Source of the DNA: Bacteroidota bacterium
GTDB taxonomy: Bacteria > Bacteroidota > Bacteroidia > Chitinophagales > Chitinophagaceae
Direction: 5' to 3'
Length of the DNA: 9,266 bases
NCBI GenBank assembly: GCA_023429985.1
Contig: JAEZCV010000062.1
Span: forward strand, 1 to 9,266
The position numbers were made by a program, and so were the translations under genes. Below, one piece after another: positions 5,693 through 9,266 of the stretch. Numbering within the stretch: position 1 is the first letter of the stretch; each line of letters starts with the position of its first letter. A model generated the notes under the pieces. That model worked only from the letters and a program-made list of their open reading frames with translations, was not told the DNA's origin and ran no database searches.

Positions 5693-6067
5693 ATGCAGAA
5701 ACTTGCAATTATGTTGTTGGCCGGATTGTTCTTTTGTTTTTCTGCTTCCGCCCAAACAAAACCTATTAAAACCGTTACTTTCAATACACCTACTGTTCAA
5801 TGCGAAATGTGTAAGAACAAGATAGAGGGTATGCTGAAAAGATATAATGGCGTAATTACTGTAAAGGTTAATTATAAGAAGAAGCAGACTACGGTGAAAT
5901 ATTATACAGACAGGATCAATGAGGAGTTCATAAAAACGGCCATTTCAAATATTGGATATGATGCCGATGGAGTGGAAGCAGCTCCCGATTCGTATAACAG
6001 CCTTCCCAAATGCTGCAAAAAACCAGAAGACAGAGGCGTTAAACCCAAAGAAAAGACGATTCAATAA
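5693..6067 (+). CDS. Secreted heavy-metal-associated (HMA) domain protein (124 aa)
   Basis: A probable periplasmic metal-binding protein, similar in plan to MerP or copper-chaperone domains. Residues 1-20 form a signal peptide (cleavage after SASA, before Q21). The HMA fold follows: strand KTVTFNTPTV, metal site CEMC (Cys37 and Cys40), helix KNKIEGMLKRYNG, strand ITVKVNYKKKQTTVKYY, helix INEEFIKTAISNIGYDAD. The usual GMTCxxC is reduced to VQCEMC. A second cysteine pair, CC at 107-108, lies in a Lys-rich tail and could bind metal or form disulfides. Which metal is bound is unknown. No transport ATPase gene is nearby. It sits 11 nt after pyrE and ends at a terminator 2 nt after its stop. Confidence 0.85.
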   Translation: MQKLAIMLLAGLFFCFSASAQTKPIKTVTFNTPTVQCEMCKNKIEGMLKRYNGVITVKVNYKKKQTTVKYYTDRINEEFIKTAISNIGYDADGVEAAPDSYNSLPKCCKKPEDRGVKPKEKTIQ

Positions 6068-6068
6068 T

Positions 6069-6090
6069 AAAGCCCGAAAGGGCTTTTTTT
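6069..6090 (+). terminator. Rho-independent terminator, possibly shared by both strands
   Basis: AAAGCCC (6069-6075) and GGGCTTT (6080-6086) enclose a GAAA tetraloop, followed by T residues through 6090. On the minus strand the same hairpin is followed by TTTATTATT, a weaker U tract, and it begins right at the stop codon of the lipoprotein gene, so it may serve both converging transcripts. Confidence 0.88.
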
Positions 6091-6553
6091 ATTTCAGTTT
6101 GATCTCATCTAACCTGTGCTTCCCCCGGTAATTAATGTCCTTAGAGATATAAATTCCACCCTTTCCAATTTTCGCCGATCCTTCCGCAACCAGCAAAACC
6201 TCGCGGTTCGCCAGGTTATCAAAATTCATTTCAAGGGCTTTTCTTAACGATACTTCCCCGGAGAAGGGTATTGAAAATTCAGCAGTTTTGGGTACGATTA
6301 CAGCGCTCTCCTGCATAAATTTCCCCATGTAAACAGAATCGATATATACATCTGCTACTGCCTCTTTGACATTAACCTGGAAATTATTAGGGTTATAATA
6401 AGTTACGTTAAACCCTATTTCGGCATCGGTAATGCTCAATTTCCGAACGCCAAAATTATCAATACTTCTAAATTCAGGGTCCTTCACTTCCTTGCATCCT
6501 GGCATTACAAGCCATAGGAGAGCCACCATGGTCGCTAAAAATATTCTGATCAT
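6089..6553 (-). CDS. LEA type 2 family lipoprotein (154 aa)
   Basis: A predicted membrane-anchored lipoprotein with a water-stress/LEA14-like beta-sandwich domain; the exact role is unknown. The N-terminus MIRIFLATMVALLWLVMPGC is a lipoprotein signal, with lipid attachment expected at Cys20. The lipobox is imperfect (Met-Pro before Gly-Cys) but usable. The LEA2 domain occupies about residues 35-150, with the diagnostic FNVTYYNPNNFQVNV (48-62) and the later strand pattern AEFSIPFSGEVSL and EVLLVAEGSAKIG. The start is the only suitable ATG before the signal peptide. A -7-like TATCTTTA (6587-6594, one mismatch) lies 33 nt upstream. The stop codon falls in the T tract of the terminator at 6069-6090. 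Confidence 0.82.
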   Translation of the reverse strand: MIRIFLATMVALLWLVMPGCKEVKDPEFRSIDNFGVRKLSITDAEIGFNVTYYNPNNFQVNVKEAVADVYIDSVYMGKFMQESAVIVPKTAEFSIPFSGEVSLRKALEMNFDNLANREVLLVAEGSAKIGKGGIYISKDINYRGKHRLDEIKLK

Positions 6554-6885
6554 ATCATACTATTTGCAATAATCATGCTGCAGAATTAAAGATACATTTA
6601 ACAAGTTATTACTATTAAATTTAGTAAATCAATGGAAAATCTCTTTTCCAAAATGTACTAGAATTTTTAGTATAAAAATTAATAGAATCATGTTGATTTA
6701 AAATAATTTAAACAAGGTTAATTAGAATTAAATATCCATTTATGCCGACCATTAATCTATAAACCCGGTATTTTTTGAGGGTTTAAAACAAAAAGGAGTT
6801 AATTGAATTTATTTCATTGAAAATGAGTTAATTATGATATATATCGCCAATTTAATTTTAATTCAAACTGTATATTATTAAAAAA

Positions 6886-6942
6886 AATCAGCCGTTTTTA
6901 AGGATTTGCAGTCCTCCTGGTCCCTATTTTCCATGGCTGATT
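6886..6942. repeat. 8-bp inverted repeat with 41-nt spacer
   Basis: AATCAGCC at 6886-6893 is the exact complement of GGCTGATT at 6935-6942. On the minus strand the structure is followed by eight T residues (6887-6880), as in the end of a terminated transcript. The spacer holds a further short stem on the minus strand, AGGA/TCCT around CTGCAAA. On the plus strand the right arm overlaps an ATG at 6933. Confidence 0.45.
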
Positions 6943-7040
6943 ATTTTCTGCTTCCAACGCAAATGGATTTCGTGGTAAGTTTTCAATCCCCTGGTTATGT
7001 AAAACCCTATAGTTATTTTATTATCGAATCCGGGAAATAA
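6933..7040 (+). CDS. Possible small ORF, 35 aa, unproven
   Basis: The frame reads MADYFLLPTQMDFVVSFQSP at its start and ends in YSYFIIESGK before a TAA stop. The composition is protein-like and codons resemble neighbouring genes, but an open frame this short can arise by chance. Its start codon overlaps the right arm of an inverted repeat, and no consensus -7 element is seen upstream. The opposite strand is also open for 39 codons over the same bases but lacks a good start codon. I do not recognise the peptide. Confidence 0.2.
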   Translation: MADYFLLPTQMDFVVSFQSPGYVKPYSYFIIESGK

Positions 7041-7064
7041 AAAACCGGGAAAAAATCCCGGTTT
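7039..7064 (-). terminator. Rho-independent terminator of the 49-aa protein gene
   Basis: Read on the minus strand, AAACCGGGA (7064-7056) pairs with TCCCGGTTT (7050-7042) around a T5 loop, followed by further T residues through 7039. The T tract occurs only on this side, so the terminator points in the minus direction, about 57 nt after the stop of the small gene at 7122. Confidence 0.75.
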
Positions 7065-7121
7065 AAAAATACCTGTCAATATGTCTCTATTTAAATAGTT
7101 CTAAGGTTCGAAGTCAGATGG

Positions 7122-7271
7122 TTAACTTCCACGCGATCCGGTGGACCTAACCTTCTTTACACTTGCTGCAGGCTTAGAGCCTGATTTTATAAATTTGGAA
7201 ACATTGCCCTGGTTCTTCTGGTTTTTACTTCCCGGGCCAGTAGTTTTCTTATTATTTGTAGGTAGTGCCAT
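7122..7271 (-). CDS. Small basic protein of unknown function (49 aa)
   Basis: Read directly from the minus strand: ATG at 7271, TAA at 7124-7122, 49 codons. The protein starts MALPTNNKKTTGPGSKNQKN, continues through GNVSKFIKSGSKPAASVKK, and ends VRSTGSRGS. It is very basic (about ten Lys and two Arg, no Asp or Glu), rich in Gly, Ser, Asn and Thr, with a single hydrophobic patch VSKFI, so it is probably disordered and could bind nucleic acid or ribosomes; that is inference. Support for a real gene comes from a perfect TAnnTTTG element at 7297-7290, 18 nt before the ATG, and a terminator 57 nt after the stop. There is no signal peptide or membrane segment. I do not recognise a named family. Confidence 0.65.
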   Translation of the reverse strand: MALPTNNKKTTGPGSKNQKNQGNVSKFIKSGSKPAASVKKVRSTGSRGS

Positions 7272-7289
7272 AATTCAGATTTTGTTTAT

Positions 7290-7297
7290 CAAATTTA
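7290..7297 (-). promoter_or_regulatory. -7 promoter element of the 49-aa protein gene
   Basis: TAAATTTG on the minus strand matches TAnnTTTG exactly and lies 18 nt before the ATG at 7271, giving an expected leader of about 13 nt. The -33 position holds only a T-rich stretch without TTG. Confidence 0.5.
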
Positions 7298-7351
7298 CTG
7301 AATTGGAGGGGTAATTGAAAAATTTGATAATGGGAAAATGTGGTCTCTGGA

Positions 7352-7371
7352 AACCTGCCTGCAGCCAGGTT
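7352..7371. repeat. Imperfect 20-bp palindrome (GC-rich dyad, copy 1)
   Basis: The sequence starts AACCTGCCTGC and ends CAGGTT; 18 of 20 positions match its own reverse complement. It shares its first 11 bases with a second dyad at 7468-7490. Such GC-rich dyads in AT-rich intergenic DNA resemble repetitive extragenic palindromes. Confidence 0.5.
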
Positions 7372-7467
7372 AGAAAAGCTCCTATAAATGAAAAAGGATA
7401 TATGGGGATAGAAGAACCGTCTTTTGCTGAAGTAATTAAGTTTTTCCCGACTTTTTAATTTCCAACC

Positions 7468-7518
7468 AACCTGCCTGCCGGAAGGCGGTTCCCTAATTAG
7501 CAAATTTCCCAATTAGCC
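7468..7518. repeat. GC-rich dyad, copy 2, followed by AATTAGC repeats
   Basis: AACCTGCCTGC at 7468-7478 repeats the start of the dyad at 7352, and the unit closes with AAGGCGGTT at 7490, forming an 8-bp stem with one bulged base. Directly after it come CCCTAATTAGC (7491-7501) and CCCAATTAGCC (7508-7518), a short near-direct repeat reaching almost to the stop of the M56 gene. In translation the dyad reads PSGRQVG, a string I associate with spurious ORFs over such repeats in Bacteroidota. Confidence 0.5.
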
Positions 7519-7520
7519 TA

Positions 7521-9182
7521 TTAGAGCCTGATAATCTTATTATCCCTTATTCCTCTTACCAGCTCGAGCCTGAACCTGATCTCTTCCTTCATCCTGTTAA
7601 ATTCAGTAAGAGGAACATCGGGAAGGGGTGATTGAATGATAGTGCCGTTAACCAGGTCTTTTTCTGTTTGAATAAACGTGTTGAGAATATTTTCAAGAGA
7701 GTTTTCAATGCTATCCAACTCTATGGCAGTCATGGCATTAGAAAGATTTTGATTAATAGCCTGCCAGTCTAAACTTTCATACTGGGCTTTTAAATTAGAT
7801 TCTACCCGGTTCCAGTTGATCTTATCCACTTCCATGGCGAATTCTTTTTTGGCCATCGCTTTTTCGGTGGGTGTCATCACCTCGGCTATCTGGTTTTCAA
7901 TTTCTTTCCACTGAAGGTCCTTCATTACTTTTTTGGTGGCATCAACGGTAGTACTCACTCTTTCTTTCTGGGCCTTGCTTAAAGAATTGTCCACTTCATC
8001 CGCTCCTGCGTGCATATATCCCGGGGGGATCTCTTCCGGAATTACCTGGAGATCAATTTCGGTGGAAGCTTCCTTTTGCAATGCGCCTCGCTGAACTGAT
8101 GCCATATGGCTGGAAGGGATTTTTTGAGGCGGAGCTACCTTTTTTTCCGGCTGTTCTTCTTCGCCCGGCATAAAGAGGAAAGGATTAGCCATGGTTTTCA
8201 TGGCAATATGTGGTTCTTCACTTGTTTTGCTTCGAACCAGCAAAACGCTGTTGAATACGAAAACACAAAGAATAGCAGCCAGAAGTCCGCCTAACTGCCT
8301 GAAACTAAAATTGTTTTTCTTTTCCATACCAGCCATTTTTTCTATTCTTTTTAATAAGGGGTTTTTCCCTGTGGCGGCAAGCACCAGCGCGCGGGTGGAT
8401 GTAGAAAGTTGTTCCAGGGTAAGCAGGGCAGTAGCATAATGAGCCGTATCGTATTCAAACTGCAAAACAAGTTCGTCGCAGCAATTTTCACGCTCTTCCT
8501 CTATTTCGTTCATGAAAAGCTTTACAAAGGGGTTGAAATAGAGCAGGGTGGCAATAAAACTGGTAAAAAGGTTAACCAGGTAATCAAATCTTTTTATATG
8601 GGCCAGTTCATGCAATAGAATGGCTTCAACCTGCTGAACCGATAAGTGGTTCATAGCGGCCATGGGCAGAAGAATTACAGGTTTGAAAAAACCAATGGTA
8701 ACCGGTGATGTAATGAGACTTGAAATATATACTGCCACTTTTTTCCCAATGCCCAGGGCAAGTGAAGTTTTACGCACAAAGAGACGATAAGGGAAATCGG
8801 CCTTGCTCAGTCCTTTTTTCTGAATATGCTGGACAAAGATCCAATTTTTGTAAAACCGGAATGCCGGGAAAATAAGCAATCCAAGATAGGTGACCGATGC
8901 GGCCACTAATACCTTATTTAAGAGCGGGCTTAAATCGTTCAATCCAACTGAAAAAACAGAAGAAGGCCGGGGTGCCAAAAAATGACTGAAAAAGCTATAG
9001 ACTGATAGTAGAAAACCGGAAAATAAAAAAATTGCTGCAAGCTGGTATTTCCTGCGTGAATTAAGTTGAAAAATATGAGAAATGAAAAGGTAAATGAACC
9101 ATAAAATGGCCATTTGCCAAAGACTGTTGATAATGGTCCATCCAATTGAATGGAGAAAATGTGACTGGCTCAGGTTGGCCAT
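7521..9182 (-). CDS. M56 family (BlaR1-like) membrane metallopeptidase with repeat-bearing C-terminal tail (553 aa)
   Basis: A polytopic membrane zinc protease of the BlaR1/MecR1 group; in studied members, activation leads to cleavage or inactivation of a BlaI-type repressor. Hydrophobic segments lie near residues 12-36, 46-67, 86-108 and 297-316. The zinc site HELAH is at 191-195, and EERENCCDE (229-237) supplies the distal acidic residue, probably Glu232. SPVTIGFFKPVILLP (159-173) is a family hallmark. The region after the last membrane segment (about 320-553) is not a penicillin-binding domain: no SxxK or KTG motif in a matching context. It has a Pro- and Glu-rich linker, then a helical tail with a 16-residue repeat around a Trp. 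The start ATG follows the repressor stop codon with no gap, so translation is likely coupled. Confidence 0.9.
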   Translation of the reverse strand: MANLSQSHFLHSIGWTIINSLWQMAILWFIYLFISHIFQLNSRRKYQLAAIFLFSGFLLSVYSFFSHFLAPRPSSVFSVGLNDLSPLLNKVLVAASVTYLGLLIFPAFRFYKNWIFVQHIQKKGLSKADFPYRLFVRKTSLALGIGKKVAVYISSLITSPVTIGFFKPVILLPMAAMNHLSVQQVEAILLHELAHIKRFDYLVNLFTSFIATLLYFNPFVKLFMNEIEEERENCCDELVLQFEYDTAHYATALLTLEQLSTSTRALVLAATGKNPLLKRIEKMAGMEKKNNFSFRQLGGLLAAILCVFVFNSVLLVRSKTSEEPHIAMKTMANPFLFMPGEEEQPEKKVAPPQKIPSSHMASVQRGALQKEASTEIDLQVIPEEIPPGYMHAGADEVDNSLSKAQKERVSTTVDATKKVMKDLQWKEIENQIAEVMTPTEKAMAKKEFAMEVDKINWNRVESNLKAQYESLDWQAINQNLSNAMTAIELDSIENSLENILNTFIQTEKDLVNGTIIQSPLPDVPLTEFNRMKEEIRFRLELVRGIRDNKIIRL

Positions 9183-9266
9183 TTATTTCTTTTTCAGGTT
9201 GTTGATTAAGGTTTGAATCTTATCCAGCTCCTCGGGAGATAAATTTGAATCTCCATTACCCAATGC
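9183..9266 (-). CDS. C-terminal end of a BlaI/MecI-type transcriptional repressor (partial)
   Basis: Only the last 27 codons and the stop are in the window. They read ALGNGDSNLSPEELDKIQTL and end INNLKKK, which is how BlaI/CopY-family repressors end (an LSxEEL helix and a Lys-rich terminus). The winged-helix DNA-binding part lies beyond the window edge. The stop TAA is directly followed by the ATG of the M56 peptidase gene, the expected operon arrangement for a repressor and its protease sensor. The assignment rests on the short tail plus this context. Confidence 0.75.
   Translation of the reverse strand, partial: ALGNGDSNLSPEELDKIQTLINNLKKK

Larger units (their letters stand above)
6554..7121. 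other. AT-rich intergenic region with several hairpins
   Basis: No gene can be firmly supported in this stretch. It contains perfect small inverted repeats: TGGAAAA/TTTTCCA (6633-6650), AATTTTT/AAAAATT (6662-6680), TAAACCC/GGGTTTA (6760-6785), and AATCAGCC/GGCTGATT (6886-6942). A 35-codon plus-strand open frame starts at 6933. The first 110 bases may hold the promoter of the lipoprotein gene. I saw no intact tRNA, 4.5S, tmRNA or RNase P signature. Base composition is clearly more AT-rich than the flanking genes. Confidence 0.6.

Noticed and set aside
6895..6920. Possible Cys tRNA on the minus strand
   Set aside because: Only an anticodon-arm-like segment is present. The T arm is missing and the paired arms enclose just 41 nt, too short for a tRNA.
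7252..7512. An 86-codon minus-strand open frame
   Set aside because: It translates the palindromic repeat (PSGRQVG), overlaps the promoter and start of the 49-residue gene, and has no domain, signal peptide or promoter.
8106..8618. Three plus-strand open frames inside the M56 gene
   Set aside because: All are antisense to a well-supported membrane peptidase, and their composition is what reversed membrane-protein codons give.
1..9266. CRISPR array, insertion sequence, prophage or defence island
   Set aside because: No regularly spaced repeats, transposase, integrase, phage or nuclease-type gene is found in the window.

Overview
The window looks like a chromosomal segment of a Bacteroidota bacterium, most likely of the Chitinophagaceae or Sphingobacteriales type. 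The evidence is several promoter elements matching the Bacteroidota -7 consensus TAnnTTTG, an absence of Shine-Dalgarno sequences, signal peptides ending in ...AQ, small outer-membrane beta-barrel proteins typical of the phylum, a class of PyrR and aspartate carbamoyltransferase without a PyrI partner, and a BlaI/M56 pair. The family-level placement is inference from gene style only. The sequence shows no insertion sequence, prophage, CRISPR array or intact tRNA/rRNA gene.

Layout. Positions 168-2263 hold three plus-strand genes for secreted outer-membrane beta-barrel proteins. The first has its own promoter and terminator. The second and third are paralogues that share an identical 14-bp upstream element and end at a strong terminator (2282-2313). 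Positions 2351-4374 hold pyrR, pyrB and coaD on the plus strand. A Nudix hydrolase gene (4363-4995, minus) overlaps coaD tail to tail and is divergent from pyrE (5037-5681, plus). pyrE is followed 11 nt later by a secreted heavy-metal-associated (HMA) protein, closed by a terminator at 6069-6090. On the minus strand, a LEA-type-2 lipoprotein gene ends at that same terminator. Positions 6554-7121 are AT-rich and contain hairpins but no firm gene. A 49-residue basic protein gene (7122-7271, minus) was read directly from the sequence, with its own -7 element and terminator. Positions 7300-7520 are repeat-like. The window ends with an M56 BlaR1-like membrane peptidase (7521-9182, minus), directly preceded by the last codons of a BlaI-type repressor (9183 to the edge).

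How the genes fit together. pyrR, pyrB and pyrE belong to de novo UMP synthesis and its control. PyrB makes carbamoyl-aspartate, PyrE makes OMP using PRPP, and PyrR is a PRPP/uracil phosphoribosyltransferase-type regulator. coaD (coenzyme A synthesis) and the Nudix enzyme are nucleotide-related neighbours. The BlaI/M56 pair should form a signalling unit in which the membrane protease inactivates the repressor. Its sensor region is not a penicillin-binding domain but a helical tail with a 16-residue repeat, so the signal is unknown.

Most of the window is ordinary housekeeping. The points most worth a second look are the repeat-bearing tail of the M56 protein, the 49-residue basic protein, the back-to-back leaderless promoters of pyrE and the Nudix gene, the TTG start and upstream dyad of pyrR, and the palindromes between 7352 and 7490. 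I found no convincing new multi-gene system.
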